Source: Euryodendron excelsum (Eukaryota; Streptophyta; Magnoliopsida; Ericales; Pentaphylacaceae). From it: a stretch of 64,000 nt of DNA. How positions within the stretch are numbered: the stretch's first letter is position 1; the number at the start of each line of letters is the position of its first letter. The stretch spans positions 31,694,501 to 31,758,500 of the forward strand of contig CM065378.1 of NCBI GenBank assembly GCA_033060915.1, read 5' to 3'. The notes under the pieces are model-generated. The model was given only the letters and a program-made list of their open reading frames with translations, did no database searches and was not told where the DNA came from. The position numbers were made by a program, and so were the translations under genes. Below are positions 1-13,815 of this stretch, in pieces.

Positions 1-3000
1 AAGCTTCCATGGAAGATGGGTTCTATGATCTTATTTTTGCATTTTCACAGGAGTTGGTTTTTTTTTTCTTTTCTTTTCTTTCTTTAATCAACAATAGGAA
101 CTGAATCAGTTGCTTCAATTTTTCCTTCAGAATTGGCTTATCATAAAAGAAAGATTCAGACTTGCCAAACAACTGAGGAAGTATTAAACAAATTTACACA
201 TTTTACACACAGCTACAAACGTTCACACATGATTGTTGAGGTTTCTTTGTATTGTTTTAATTAACATTCATATGTATATAGATGAGTGAGAAGAGAACAA
301 AGCATAGAATAAAATATGAATGCTTTTGAAAGAAATTGGGTGTAGCATAGTCGAGGATAGGGTACTTTCACCAAGATGGTTTGTTCATGTCAGAGACAAA
401 AACAATGGCAAAACCAATAAAAGAACTAATATTTGTGAAAATGGGCCACATGACAATGAAATGGACAAAAGGAGCTTGGTTGCTAAATGAGAGAGAGGAC
501 ATAAAAATCCTTAACTGTAGAGAAATTCAACTAAAGACCTTGATGTCAACGGAAACAAACAAACAAACGAACGAAAAAACAAAAACACTAATACTATGTT
601 TGAATCTTACACGTGAAGAGAAAGGGGGCAAAAAATTAGAAGAAAATGAATGACTATTTGTATTAAAAAAAAATCCTGTTTTTTTGTTTGAGTATATAGG
701 AAAAAATCTGCTCTCATTTCATATGTATATGCTTACAATAATCTATATTTTCAGTGTGCCTATGATGTAGCACCAGGCGATTGTTAGTTAGTGTATATCA
801 TCCTACAAGAATACAATATGGTGTAGATCAACCAGAATGGTTATGTAAATAAGTCTTTGCCAAAGGGAGGAATCAAATCTTAGAATCCCCACTGTTTTTT
901 CGATTTTGAAAAGTGATTTTCAAGAACGAGTCTCTTATAAATTTCATTCAAGGTAAAAAAAATTTATGCTTTTTTTTTTTTTGGTTAGTCGAAAGAGATT
1001 ACAAAGAGAGCTGAAGCCGAAAAGAAGATCTGAGAAAAAGAATCTTGAACTCCTGAGTTCCTTAATAGAGACCAAGAACTCTGGCCAAATGTTTGAGCCC
1101 AAGTACTAAGTATAACTCCTCCTTCCATTGTCTTGTACAGTAATAATCATCAGACCACAATAGATGGTCTGTACCATAATTAACATAAATACGGATGATA
1201 AATGAATGATATGTAATACGTAGACCAATAGCGGCTCCATAAAATTTGTTTGATAGGGTAATGCAAACACTTAAAATATTAGTTTTAAAATCATAAATAA
1301 AATGAAATTTTTTAATACATTAATGTTATTATTTTTGACAAAATATAAATATATGTACTTTTACAAGTGCCCTCAACGAGTTTTCATATTTTGGTATCTA
1401 TCACATAAGAACCTTAATATTTGTAAACAAAAATATTACAAATGTTTGCTTATGCAAATATATCAGTTATCAAATAAATTCTACAAATTTAACAACACTA
1501 ACACACAAACAAAAAGCACATGATGGCCGTAAGAAGTAACACAAGATGGTGGAAACATGTAGACAAGCAATCAACGTTAACAAATTAACCAAAATTTTAA
1601 AAAAATCACCATTCAATAAAAATAAAAAATATCATAGATAGTACATAATACAATATGTCATTAACAACTTTTTCTCTTTTTATAAAACTCTCAATTTTAG
1701 AGAAGCAAAGTTAGTCTAAGAGTAGTTGCATCTACACATGCCACGAGGACAAGATTTACTCTCCTCTACCACAAGGCTTTGGTCTTCAATATACCCCAAA
1801 AAAAAGACTTCTAGTTTTAGATTTTTTTGTGTTGAAGCGGTGAAGCATATTAATAGAATCAGAGCATTAAGAAGAGTAACTTATTTAAGTGAGTGAAAAA
1901 TAAGAGCATTCTAATTACTTCTTTCGAAACAAAACTTATAAAAGTAACTTATAACTTATAGTTTATGACTTATAAAATGATAACCCCCTAAAAAAATGAA
2001 CAAAAGGAAAAAGTAATTAAAAATGAAATATAATATTTTTTAATTGAATATCGAAATCTGAAAGTGACTGATTTGGAGTGTGTGGGGTCAACTATTTAGC
2101 AGATGGGTCATTTCTCTATTTTTCAAGCCTGTATAATAGTAATAAAAAAAAACTCTTCTCATTGTTTAAAATCTGATGGATCAGTTGACCCCACTCCCCT
2201 CTACTTTGTACCACTCTGAGTACGACCTTAATACAAATTTTTTTTTCAAAAATATAGTAAAATATTTGACACAAAAATACAAAACGTCAAAGAATACAAA
2301 TATATGATGGTATGGGTATATATGAACATTGATTAACAGGTAGGAAAAAAAAAATAAAGTAGCATTAAGCTATTTCTGTTTATGCAAGTCAATCACTAAT
2401 GTTTTTGTCTAATATATGCTAGTTGTTATAAAACATATTATTGACAAATAGTCAAAGTAAAATGCTACAAAATTTTTTATTATTTTTAATTTTAATTATA
2501 AAGTTATAGAAAAGTATGTACAAATTATACACGTAATATATATATAGCTCTACATGCATAACTAGTGATATATACATGAGTAATACTACATAAATAAAAA
2601 ATTCATGCATAATGTATTATCAAAATATTATGATTGAATGAAAATCATTCACTTAAAAATAAAATACTCATTATAGTATCTCTTAATTATAAAAATACCA
2701 CTGCTACATCTTATAGTGCAATTTTCTGTACAAATGTTTTTGCAAAATAAGGTGGATTGAGTTAGATGGTTACAATTGTATGTATCATTAAAATCATGGG
2801 TGAATGCACATGAGAATGAGTGTGGGCACTTGGCCCACTGAAATTGTCAACTGTATGACCCCCAAGTTGCGCATGTATTGTATTGTCCCCATTTAAACTC
2901 ACTAAGACTTTATTTTCCAGCCAATTAAACAACACACTTTTAGCCCTATATTCACAATCCCAAATGCCGTTTTACGGAAAATAGTTTAATGGTCAGGTAG

Positions 3001-4600
3001 TATTAAGTACTCAGTAGTAATTACTATTAAATAATGATACGAGGTGAGTGAATACATCACCGACCTAAATTGAGCAGTAGTGGAGAGATTTTTAAAGAAA
3101 TATCCTATTAGATTTTGTCAAGTAATATTTTTTCTTGATAGTCTCTCTATTACTCCACTAACTCAAGCTGTTGACGTATTCACCCACCACGTGTAACTAT
3201 TCAATAGGGATTACTACTGAGTATTCAGTACTACTTGACCACTAGACTTTTTTCTTCATTTTACCCATTCACTATTCCATGTACATGCTTAAAGTATGAT
3301 TCTTATCATATTTCAAGTTTCAATTAGAAAAAAATTTCATGTACGATTCTTGGTCAATTTGAAAAAAAAAAAAATCCTAAATCTGCCGTGATTATAATTA
3401 CATATTACGTATAGAAGCAATTATACCATGAGACTATGAAATTGTATCTTAGGTTTTGATCTGGATGAGTTTTTTTCAAAACATAACAGATAAAATGTTT
3501 AATATGTGTACTATATCATATGGTATATGGTGTAACTCATGAAAAAAAAAAAAAAAAAGGAGACGAGTGTTTTTGTTTGATATATATACTACATACGTGA
3601 ATAATTTCAGTATTTACTACGGTACATACATTCACCAGTCTTACGAGATCAAAGAGACTCGTGCAATGACGTAGGTTAAGGGCGCCTTCAATCATGGCAT
3701 CCAAGGTGGCATGTCCATATTTATGTGCATATGTGTAGTCTAGGAGCTGAATTCATGGCTCCAACTACCCCATAATATCATACACCCACTGGAGAGCAAG
3801 TGGATTGAAAGTCCCCAATCAGTGTGACCTGGCTTCGTGCAAATGGGCTTCCTTGTTAATTGTTATTATTAGACTGTTGGAAGTCAGAAAATGAATCAGG
3901 AGGCAAGTTGCAGCAGCAACCCTGCAACTACCAACAAAATATATAAATGATTCCTGGGTCTGCCATGGTAAGAAATGGTCATGTTTTAATTCTATTGCTA
4001 ATCTCATTGAAATGTATTGATCACATTTCAGGACTTGAAATTAATTGACCTCGAGCCCATAATTGACTTGATTAAAAGGCAGCTTATTGCACGATGCTTC
4101 AACTATTGCAAGTCTAAGAATAGTCAATGTATGCAACCATAGTTTTGCTTGTGGAGACTGTTAGAACCGTGCGGCTGTGCCAAGTCTCATCTCTAGATTT
4201 AGTTAAATTTAGTCTTTGACTCAAATTTTGGTTAGGGACCCCTCTAGTATGATGAACAAAAACAGTTTTGGGAAAAAAAATTGAAAAACTGGAAGCCAAT
4301 GTGAATTTTTTTCCATGTGCGAATGGAAACACTACGGTTGAATATTCCAAAGCAGTGCCACCAACTGTACAGTAAGGTATGGACTCTGGAGGCCCACCAA
4401 GAGTATTCAGATATGGGTAAATAATGGAGGCACGAGGCTCAATTGGGTGCTTCCTCAATCCTTCTGTTGAACTTTCACTGGAAGGTCCAGTAGACCCCAA
4501 AAATCTTTTTATTTCATCATATGGTTTTACTTTATGTTTTACTCTTTGACACACCTTCTTTGATTCTTCAAAACACGGGTACATATATGTGCGAACAACA
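1..4600. other. AT-rich intergenic DNA without a recognised gene
   Basis: No reading frame here resembles a known protein, and the longest open frames are low-complexity or antisense noise. The stretch holds homopolymer runs and one palindromic MITE near 3.0-3.2 kb. The right end (about 4.5-4.7 kb) probably belongs to the leader of the downstream IQM gene. The first six bases are a HindIII site. Confidence 0.6.
2989..3243. mobile_element. MITE-like palindromic element
   Basis: The left arm beginning TGGTCAGGTAGTATTAAGTA recurs inverted at the right end as TGGTCAAGTAGTACTGAATA, and the match continues for roughly 90-100 bp with scattered mismatches. No coding sequence lies between the arms. 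This is the structure of a short non-autonomous DNA transposon. I did not find a clean target-site duplication, so the superfamily is open. A related arm-like sequence occurs near 50.5 kb. Confidence 0.65.
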
Positions 4601-4648
4601 GACTGATGCGAGCCATGCTTTTGTTGGAATTTCATTTGGAACTTGTTT

Positions 4649-4651
<3 letters not shown>

Positions 4652-4689
<38 letters not shown>
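4652..4689. repeat. (GA)n microsatellite in probable IQM leader
   Basis: A perfect GA run of about 19 units. It lies about 730 bp upstream of the IQM start codon, before a possible leader-intron donor near 4721 (AAG|GTGAGG) and a possible acceptor near 5366 (AACAG). The leader intron is inferred from splice-like motifs only. Confidence 0.8.
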
Positions 4690-4691
<2 letters not shown>

Positions 4692-5417
4692 AGCTTCTGG
4701 AGGCATTGGTTTTGGATTTGAAGGTGAGGAACATTGATTCACACCCTTTTCATTATTAAATATTTGTATTGCTTTCTATGGGTTTTTGGTTTATCTGCTA
4801 TTCTTCAATGACTAAGTTATATTGCTTTTTTAGTTCTTTGTTCTTGGTGGGGGGTTTTCTTGCTGCTTTGGTCTTCCTACTGATTTGGGTGTTTGGATGA
4901 CTAATTCTATCTCATGTTTGGTTCTGGGTCTAGAATGAGCTTTCTGCTGCTGTTCTGCTGGGAATGGGAAACGAATTTGATGCTTGTTGAATTGCCCTAG
5001 AAATGTTTGTCGATGCCCTTTCCAAATTTTGGTCTTTCTTTTGTTTGCATGTGTAGTTGAAGAAATACAAAAAAGTTTCTCTTTGATTCTTCGCTTCTCT
5101 TAACTAGAAAGGGGTTGGTTTCTTTTGGAAGGAAACTTATTTTTGTTTGTAGAAGTATTCTGAATAGCCTTTTTCTTGTCAATATACTTGTTTTGTGTTT
5201 TCTATTTTCATAACCCATTTTTTTCATTTTGTGGCTGTTATTGCAAACTTGTCTGACAAAGTACCTATAATTTTTGTTTATTTTTCCTTTCAACTCATAT
5301 AATGGTTCTTCACTGTGAAATTTTTGGAATGTCTACCAAAATTAATTCTTTAATATTGTTGAACAGGTCTAATTACTCTCAAATTACACCCTCAAGCCTG
5401 TTGCTGCTTGTAAATCA

Positions 5418-7912
5418 ATGGGTCTCTCTCTTTCCTTGCTCTCTTCTGCGTGGAACGAAATCCTGAGACACAAGTTTTTCGGTTGGCCAGACTCCATAGC
5501 AACGGTTTTGGTGAGGTCAATAAGCTTTGAAAGAGATGATGGGGAATTGGCCTTGAGAACAATTAGATCTTGGAAAGAAGATCCAGAAACCATGAACAAG
5601 TCTGAGGGATTAGATCAAATACCAGTATCTCGAAACACAATGCTTAGAACCTCTGTTCGACTCAATAATTTAGTTCTTGACAAAGAGAATGTCGAGTACA
5701 TGCCTTTAGAGGACAAACATTTTGACTCGGAATATAAGTTCAAGCCAACAATTTCACTTCAGCCAGTGATACTGTTTTCTCCGAGACCTATTAAGGAGCT
5801 TGATGCTGCTGCAACCAAGGTTCAGAAAGTCTACAAGAGTTACCGGACCAGAAGGAACCTAGCCGATTGTGCAGTTGTTGTTGAAGAACTCTGGTTTGTC
5901 TATTCACTATAATCTATAGTTTCCTAGAACTGTGTTAGTTATTTCAGTGTTTTGATTTGTTTTCTTACTAATTTTCGTGATATCAAAATATTTTAGGTGG
6001 AAGGCCTTAGATTTTGCTGCTCTAAAACGGAGTTCAGTATCATTCTTTGATGTTATGAAACCAGAAACTGCTGCATCACGGTGGGCACGCGCAAGGACTA
6101 GAGCTGCCAAGGTTCGTTATAGTACATTGCAACTTTCCAAAATGTTGTTTCGAGAATTTTGGCATGAACAAATGTTAATTCTTTTGTGTTTTTTTGCAGG
6201 TAGGGAAGGGTTTATCCAAGGATGAAAAGGCTCAAAAACTAGCTCTTCAACATTGGCTTGAAGCTGTAAGCCCATGAACTTGTTATCAAATTTAACTGAT
6301 TGTGCACCATTATCTCTAATAAAATGAGTCGCTTATGCATAAATGTACATTCCCATCCAGAAATGGGTAAGACTTTAGAGCTGTATCCTCTGCAATTAAA
6401 ATTGGACAACCTTTACAACAAGAAGCTTAAATCAAGCTTAGCTTTACAGGTTTCAGCTTTAAATTGTTGGGATTGGGAGGTGTATAATGACTTCTCTTGT
6501 TAATTGTTTCCTTTCTTTCTTTCTTTCCCAGATTGATCCACGTCATAGGTATGGACACAATTTGCATTTCTACTATGATGTATGGTCCAATGCCAAGAGT
6601 ACCCAGCCTTTCTTCTATTGGTAAGTATGCCCTTCTGCTACAATTGTACACAAGTGAAACCTGCTCTTATTTTACACACTTTAATATTTTCTTTTTTTTT
6701 TTCCCCCTGGAAATGCAGGTTGGATGTTGGGGATGGTAAAGAATTAAATCTTGAATCTTGCCAAAGAGTAGATCTACAAAGTCAATGCATTAAATATCTT
6801 GGACCTGTAAGTTTTATTCCTCTGATCATGTGATTAAATTAGATATGTGCATATAGAGACAAGCAAATTTTTTTCTGACATTTGTTTTTTATTCTCCCAG
6901 AATGAAAGGGAAGCATATGAAGTGATTGTGGAGAGTGGGAAGCTAGTATACAAGCAAAACGGAATGCTATTAAACACAGATGAACTTTCTAAGTGGATCT
7001 TTGTCCTGAGCACAGCTAGGGCTTTATATGTGGGACAGAAAAAGAAAGGTGTTTTTCAGCACTCCAGCTTCCTATCCGGAGGAGCTACAACAGCAGCCGG
7101 TAGATTGGTTGCCCATGACGGGATCCTTGAGGTATATATATGATACATAAATGCATGAATGCATATACATGTATACACACACTTGTGTGTCCGTTTTAGC
7201 TGCTTGAGCTTATTCTTTCTCATTATTCCAGGCAATATGGCCGTACAGCGGTCACTATCTTCCAACTGAAGACAATTTCAAGGAATTCATTAGTTTCCTC
7301 GAGGAGCACCAAGTTGACTTGACCAATGTTAAGGTAATCTTTCTGCCTTCTGGACATAAATTTTCGTCAAAGCTTCTTATTTAGCTAATCCCATGGCCAG
7401 CATTGGGACAAAAATAGCTGATGTTTTGCCATTTTTCTCTGCAGAGGTGTGCGATAAATGATGACAGCACCTCATTTAAAGTTACCAGTGAGGAGTCTAG
7501 GCCGGAGCCAATAGAGGGTCTTTCGACAGCCACAATATTGACAGATAAAGATGCTGCCAATGGCAATGGACCTACCAATGATATCTCCAACACAACTTCT
7601 AATGAAGAAGATGGTATAGCCACCAATGTAGCCAATGCAGAAGCACCTGTTTTCGACTTGGCCAAGTGTTTATCTTGCAAGTGGACAAGTGGAGTTGGTC
7701 CCCGCATTGGGTGTGTTAGGGACTACCCAACCGATCTACAATCCCTGGCACTCGAGAAAGTTAACCTATCGCCTAAGGTTACACCCAGCCGCTCCAGGAG
7801 TAGTCTTCCGATCCCTTCGCCTCGTCCTAGCCCAAGGGTCCGGCTCTCGCCTAGGCTGGCATACATGGGACTCCCAAGCCCAAGGGTGGTCTCTACTTCA
7901 ACTGTTAATTAG
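5418..7912 (+). CDS. IQM4: IQM-family calmodulin-binding protein (IQM4-like), 8 exons
   Basis: Joined exons are 5418-5893, 5997-6111, 6200-6265, 6532-6620, 6719-6806, 6901-7131, 7232-7333 and 7445-7912. They give 1635 nt, or 544 residues plus stop, and every intron is GT-AG. Residues 133-147 ([15 protein letters not shown]) form the single IQ-like calmodulin-binding motif. It is followed by the family-typical segment [20 protein letters not shown], which spans the first splice junction. The rest is the conserved IQM domain, then a Ser/Pro/Arg-rich tail. IQM proteins are plant-specific, about 500-550 residues, and IQM1 binds calmodulin and modulates catalase and stress responses; the biochemical role of this member is unknown. 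Its position next to an IQD gene and MAX1 supports orthology to Arabidopsis IQM4 (At2g26190, recalled). Start chosen at the first ATG of exon 1. The family call is firm; the paralogue number rests on synteny. Confidence 0.93.
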
Positions 7913-8191
7913 TCTCTTGTTGGAATCACATAACTTTGGTTTTAGATCACCTGAGCCAACAAGGTTCACAACCTTGAGTAAATGTGCATTTCTTGTGCCC
8001 TTAATGAAATCATTTTAGTGCGGTGCTTTTAGTACAATGTGAGGGATTACCCAATAATTTTTGTTCCTTTATTCTTTTTGTAAATACAGGGTTGTTTTTT
8101 TTTTTTTTCCTCGCAAGTTGCTTAATCACTTTCCACTTGGGGATTGAGAAATTCCACTTTCTAAGTTGTAAATATAATGTTTTATTGTATA

Positions 8192-8197
8192 AATAAA
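8192..8197 (+). terminator. Candidate poly(A) signal of the IQM gene
   Basis: AATAAA lies 280 bp after the IQM stop codon in a T-rich 3' region. This is a reasonable plant near-upstream polyadenylation element; the cleavage site is not visible. Confidence 0.4.
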
Positions 8198-8199
8198 GA

Positions 8200-10640
8200 A
8201 ATCTTTGGTCGATGCTAGTATGTAGTATCTCTTCGCCTTCATGTGCAACTTCTTTTCTTTCTTCGAAAAATTGTATTGTAGCATGTATCAACATTGAGAA
8301 ATAGAAAATGCACTTTCCACCCAAAGAAGGGAAAAATGAAATTACTAGATGTGCCTATTTTTATTGGAGATAAAGATGTCATTGGAGGAGAACTTGGCGT
8401 CATTTTTCTGGTTAACCAAACTAGGTTAAGACGAAAACTAGTCTTTAACAACCACACTTTTGTCCAGAATTTGACGGGAAAAATGGAAGCTCGGAATAAT
8501 GCACTAAGAAATATAATGCTTCCAAACATGTTTAACTGAGTGTTTAGTGAAAAGAAAGAGGAAAAAAAGTGTGGGCTAGTTCAATTATAGGGCTGCCCTA
8601 GATATCCTGCATTTCCATTGAAGCATGCTGCATGCATATTGACCAGTACATTTATTTATTTATTTGGGTAAGTTTTATAGTACTTAAGAGCATGAGATAG
8701 TCATATATAAATATATAATCAATCTTGTCCTGCAGGCACCACATTGTTAATAATTATCCAAAGCCAACGTACATAGAAAGGCATAAACTGTCAGTCTACA
8801 CCTCAGCTGGTAAAACAATACTATTGCAGCATGAGCTTTGGTCTAAAAAAAAAAAACCAAGTTCATAAGATTGTTCCTGTCCAATATTTAATGTTCATTT
8901 TCCAATCTTTCAACACTTGACACATAAACGAATCTGTATATAATTTACATAGTCATTATTTGAACATGTTTAGGCTCTCTGAAAGTTGCAAGTCAAAGTC
9001 AATTTTAAAATGACAACCATGCATATTAGCTTGTTAATGCATGAAGTACATCTAGTTTGCATAAACGGTGATTTTGTACAAACTAGAGTGAGTAGTTGAT
9101 AGAAGGTTTGGATAGTGACCGATAGCATTAAATAAAAATAAAAATCTCATTAGGCAGGCAATTATTAACTTGAGTAGTTGGACCCTGAAGAGGGGTAAAA
9201 ACAAAATAAGGACCATGAGGTTGTTGGAGCGCACAGGAGATTTTGAATTAAAGAGAGGGAATTATTCAACAAGACAAAGCTGAGCCAAATGACAGCCGTA
9301 CATTTACCAGAGTGTTCAGGTATCAACGCCGACAATTCGACGAAAGGTGTTTACCCAGACAAATATATAATTTTTTTTAGATGATTAGAATTTTAAATTT
9401 AAAAACTTATCATATAACTAAGATATTGTTTATAATTTTTAAAAAAATATTATCTCTTTATATATATGATATTATATGAATAAATTATCACATTTAAATA
9501 ATTTATTTTTTTTAAATTACAATTAAATAATAATTTAACTTTTAAGGGTAAATTAAAAGCATAAATTACAATAATACCTATCAATTCTCACTGTACATAT
9601 CCCAATCTGACCAAGGCTAATAGCTTGTCTGGAACTTGGGAAAGGAAAGAAAAAATCATTATTTGCTTTCCCTTTACTTTTTGATTCTATCAAGAGGGTG
9701 AATGAACGAAAAAATGAAGAAATTTTTTTAAATTAATCTCTATCTTTCTCTCTCTACTTTCTTTCTATTTTTTTTGTAAAACCAAACAAGAAAGGAAAAA
9801 CAAATAATATTTTCTATTCCCTTTTATTTCCTTCCCAAATTCCAAACAAATTGTAAAAGTACAATAGAATGGTAGTATAAACAATTGTGATTGGAATATC
9901 ATCACCTGTAAAGAGGGATTTAGGACAATCAAATATACTAAAAAACATGAATACAAGCATATTACTAGATTATTTTCCCCTCACCGAGACAGCATAACAA
10001 AATATATATTTTTTTAAGAGAAGCCCTAGTATCAGCAATGCCGGCTAATGTGGAGGGCATCAGCTGTTGGCTGATGGGCAGGGCATACTGGGATAGTTGG
10101 CAGGTGCCACTCGAGCTAACAAAATTTATTTTTCAACATTTCAAACTTCTTGAACAATTGGAATAGCTGATTTAGGGTCCCAGGACTTTGCCACCTTATG
10201 TTTTTTGAACTTATAAGTAAAGAAGTCAATTTTTTTATCTTTTTGCTTATCTTTAGTTTATAAAAATAAAAAAGCAAAAAAAAATCTAATCTTTTTATTT
10301 ATAAACCAAAAAAAACAAAATAAAAAGTTAAAAAACAGCTATATCAAACCAACACTTAAAATATCAGTGCCAGTAGATTCAGATAGTTCAAGAGTGTTCC
10401 TACATGAAAACAAAGGGCCGTGAGCTGCGTGGATAGCACGAGGGCCCTGATACGGTTGCAAACCACCAGATCTTCCACTGCACTGACTTTATAGAATTCT
10501 TGTCCGCTTGCTTTCGGTTTTTTTAGGGCCTTTTTCATGAACGGACAAAACAAGTCGTGCCTTTTCAGGATTTTATCAAAAGTAGTGGGGTGGGATTTCA
10601 CAATAATTTCCAAAACCGAGGGGCATTTACTCACGCGGCC
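8200..10640. other. Intergenic region between IQM and IQD genes
   Basis: About 2.4 kb without a supported gene. It contains AT-rich DNA, a MITE-like palindrome at about 9.62-9.85 kb and poly-A/T tracts. The last 300 bp before the IQD start is CT-rich and probably the IQD leader. Confidence 0.6.
9623..9852. mobile_element. MITE-like palindrome (GTTTGGAA family)
   Basis: The left end CTTGTCTGGAACTTGGGAAA is mirrored at the right end by the complement of a TTTGTTTGGAATTTGGGAAG arm, with A/T-rich filler between. Two further copies of this type occur at about 22.92-23.13 kb and 40.48-40.64 kb. There is no coding capacity. Confidence 0.55.
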
Positions 10641-10944
10641 CTCAAAAGGCTAATAGAAAGCGGGAATAATTCCTCGTTTCCGTTATTTTTCGAATTTCAA
10701 ATATCGAATGGCTCATTACGGAGGACCGAGCCACCACCAAACCCCATTAGTTCTAGGGTTACCCAGTTTCTCTCTCTAAACATTTCAGCTCCTTGGAGGA
10801 GCAACATTTCTTCAACATCTCTCCACACCTCTCTCTGTGCAAAAAGGGTTTTGTTTTTAGCTCTTTAGGGCTCCATTCACTGAAAAGAAGAGATTTTGCA
10901 GAGGATCTGAAGTTCTAATCCTCGCAATCAAGAGCTTCTCATTG

Positions 10945-13484
10945 ATGGGTGGTTCAGGAAAATGGGTAAAAGCATTGATAGGACTGAAGAAGCACGAGAA
11001 AGACGACCACGTAAGCTTATTTTCCACACACTGAATCTACTGAATTTGTTTCCTCATTAATACCCGGTTTTAGTTTTATCTTTTCTCCCACCTTCAGAAG
11101 AATTAAAGCGTAGTCATTTTCCCCTATCATTAGAATTTTCTGAAAGGTAAGTATCTGGGTTTCTTATAGAAATTTATATAGAATCTTTGAAAATTACTGA
11201 AATGGATGAATTTTCAACATAAAAAAAAAAAAAAAAAGAATTCCCCCCCCCCCCCCCCCCCCCCCCCCCAAATCTTTTTTTTATAAATATGAATTTTACC
11301 GATCAATAAAAATAATGCCAGTTAATTCAATCGGTATACACAATAATCTGAATTATTTATGGAATCCTAATTTATCACATTTTCTCTACTTGTATTGGTC
11401 CTATTTACTTTGTTTGTTGGATCCATAGGAATTCATTTCAATCAAGAAGGAATGGATTTGGATAGTATCTGTTGTAATTTTTTTTCTCTCTCTAGGAGAA
11501 GGCCGGGGGCAAGAGAAAGAAATGGAAGCTATGGAGGAGTAGTTCATCAGGGGATCTGGGGTCCGCATGGAAAGGTTTCAAAAAGAATCATAGAGGTGCT
11601 GCATCAGAGGGGTCTGATTCATCATCACTCACTACTGATGCTTTTACAGCTGCTGTAGCCACTGTGGTTAGAGCCCCCCCTAGAGATTTCAGGGTTGTGA
11701 GGCAAGAATGGGCTACGATCCGGATCCAAACTGCATTCCGCGGCTTCTTGGTACATGAATTTCCCTATCCTTATCTGTTTGGTTGCTGAGAAAATGTGAG
11801 GATAAAATATGACACCTAATTTTGACAGAATTTTTTCTTTCTATTTTGAACCAATAAAAGGCAGATGAATAGAACCACACCTCTTAATGCATGATAGTTC
11901 AGTTCCATGGCTAGGAACTGAACTACTTTTAACTCAAGGAGAGACTAAGCTCCATCACTCTTAAATTTTGCAGCAAAAGCTAAAAATGAAGTCTTGGGTT
12001 ACTCCACTGGCTAAGGCAATCATGCAAAAAAAAAAAAAAACATTAATGTGCAGTTTTTTTTTTTTTTTTTGTTAAGATGAATAATTAGCAATTTCCAAAA
12101 TTTGGAATTTAGCTTTTTATGTTTGCAACATGTGTCCGTTCTTCATTCAGTGATGTTCAATAAAATTCTGTTTGATAAGGAGCTAGTCCTCGATTCAACC
12201 ACACAGGAGGTAGAGCAGTGGGGTTGCTGTTTGGGCAACCCAAATATTGTCCTGGGGATATTGTAAAAATCAGTGGCTTCCGTGTGATAAATGTAGGCTA
12301 GAAGAGCTTTAAGGGCCTTGAAAGGAGTGGTGAGGCTTCAAGCCTTGGTTCGGGGCCGGCAGGTGAGGAAGCAGGCTGCTGTGACTCTGAGATGCATGCA
12401 GGCTCTTGTTCGAGTGCAAGCGCGAGTCAGAGCTCATCGCGTTCGTATGTCTATAGAGGGCCAGGCCGTGCAAACGATGCTAAATGAACGACGCAGCAAG
12501 GCTGATCTCTTGAAACATGCTGAGGTATTTCACCTCTTATATAAGCTGACCCTCGGATAAATTTTTCTGTTCAAGTTTCTCTTTGTGTTTCGCTGTGAAT
12601 ATTCCTTTTCTGAATTTCCATCTTGGAAATTTTGCAGGAAGGGTGGTGTGATAGGAGAGGGACACTAGAAGAGGTTAAAACAAAGCTACAAATGAGGCAA
12701 GAGGGGGCCTTCAGGAGAGAGAGAGCACTTGCATACTCTCTTGCTCAAAAGGTTCGCCATAACTAGTTTAAACTTCTTCTCTGCCTTTGCTAGAATAAAA
12801 TGATCACCAAATTCTTCATATTTTCAGCAATGGAGATCAACCCAGAATTCAGATTCACGAACAAATGTTTCGGTGTCTCTCAGAAGTCACGAGTTTGATA
12901 AGAGTAGCTGGGGTTGGAATTGGTTAGAGCGTTGGATGGCAGCAAAGCCTTGGGAAAGTAGATTGATGGAAAAAGTCCACAATGATCCTTCAGACACTAC
13001 GCCGCCTTCTAAAAACTGTATAGATTCCCTGGCAGGTAGTCGTTCAAAATCTTCTGAACCATGCTCGGTGAAAGTCAGAAGGAACAATGTTACCACTCGG
13101 ATTTCAGCAAGACCTCCCCTGGTTGGGCAAGTTACTCGCTCATCTTCAAGCCCGAGTTCTGAATTTCGATATGATGAGAGCTCATTTTCATCTTCCATTT
13201 GCACATCTACAACTCCTGTTTCAGGGAACACTGTCATGGGTTCAGATAGAACAGAGGAGAGCAAAGTCAGTAGGCCGAACTATATGAACCTGACTGAATC
13301 GACTAAGGCTAAGCAGAGGAATTTATCTCTACGAATTCAAAGGCAGTCCATGGATGAGTTCCAGTTCCTTAAGAAGTCAGCCGCGTTCTGTAATGGGGAC
13401 TCAAAGAGCAGTGCTGGTTTGGATCCTTCAGTCAATATGTCCAAGCCACTCTGCCTGCCCACCAGAATGGAAAAAATCCATTGA
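10945..13484 (+). CDS. IQD6: IQ67-domain (IQD) calmodulin-binding protein, IQD6-like, 5 exons
   Basis: Exons are 10945-11010, 11496-11750, 12297-12524, 12638-12751 and 12828-13484. All junctions are phase 0 and GT-AG, giving 439 residues. The N-terminus is [19 protein letters not shown], as in many IQDs, followed by a basic stretch (KRKKWKLW). The IQ67 domain covers about residues 94-160 and has three IQ-type repeats: [29 protein letters not shown] and [15 protein letters not shown]. The intron between FRGFL and ARRAL is the conserved IQ67 intron. The C-terminal half is Ser-rich with a short motif ([16 protein letters not shown]) near the end. IQDs bind calmodulin and act as scaffolds at microtubules, the plasma membrane or nucleus. 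It is convergent with MAX1, the two stop codons lying only about 330 bp apart. Family call is firm; IQD6 is supported by synteny with At2g26180 (recalled), and IQD5/7/8 are alternatives. Confidence 0.93.
11243..11269. repeat. 27-bp poly-C tract in IQD intron 1
   Basis: An uninterrupted run of 27 C, preceded by an A17 run and a short GAATT spacer, and followed by an A/T run. Its complement is poly-G and could form G-quadruplexes. Its length may vary or be an assembly approximation. Confidence 0.9.
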
Positions 13485-13815
13485 AACCAGGGGAGAGAGA
13501 ATTGCTTCTATGATTGAACTCTGTTGATTCTTCGGTGTTGTAAAGTTCAACAGCTTGTTGTTCTTTCTTGAGATGTGATTTGAGTGCTTTCATTTTTTGT
13601 AAAGTAGCTTGGTTCTAGAATCAACCATTTCTATTAGTGTCTCGTTTCCATACGGATGAGATTAATGTATGAAGAGTATTGGCAGCATTCAAAAACAGAT
13701 AAAATGGGATGATAGGTTGATTTCATCAAACCAAGAAACACTTCTCTAACTTTATTTATATTGAAAGCATCCATAAACATGCTGAGAAGTTATAACCACT
13801 AATGCTTTACAATCC

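Noticed and set aside
4521..4721. 66-codon open frame containing an Arg-Glu repeat
   Set aside because: The repeat is the translation of the GA microsatellite; the region is better read as a gene leader.
5907..6110. Antisense frame over IQM exon 2
   Set aside because: It is the complement of an identified exon with conserved IQM sequence on the other strand.
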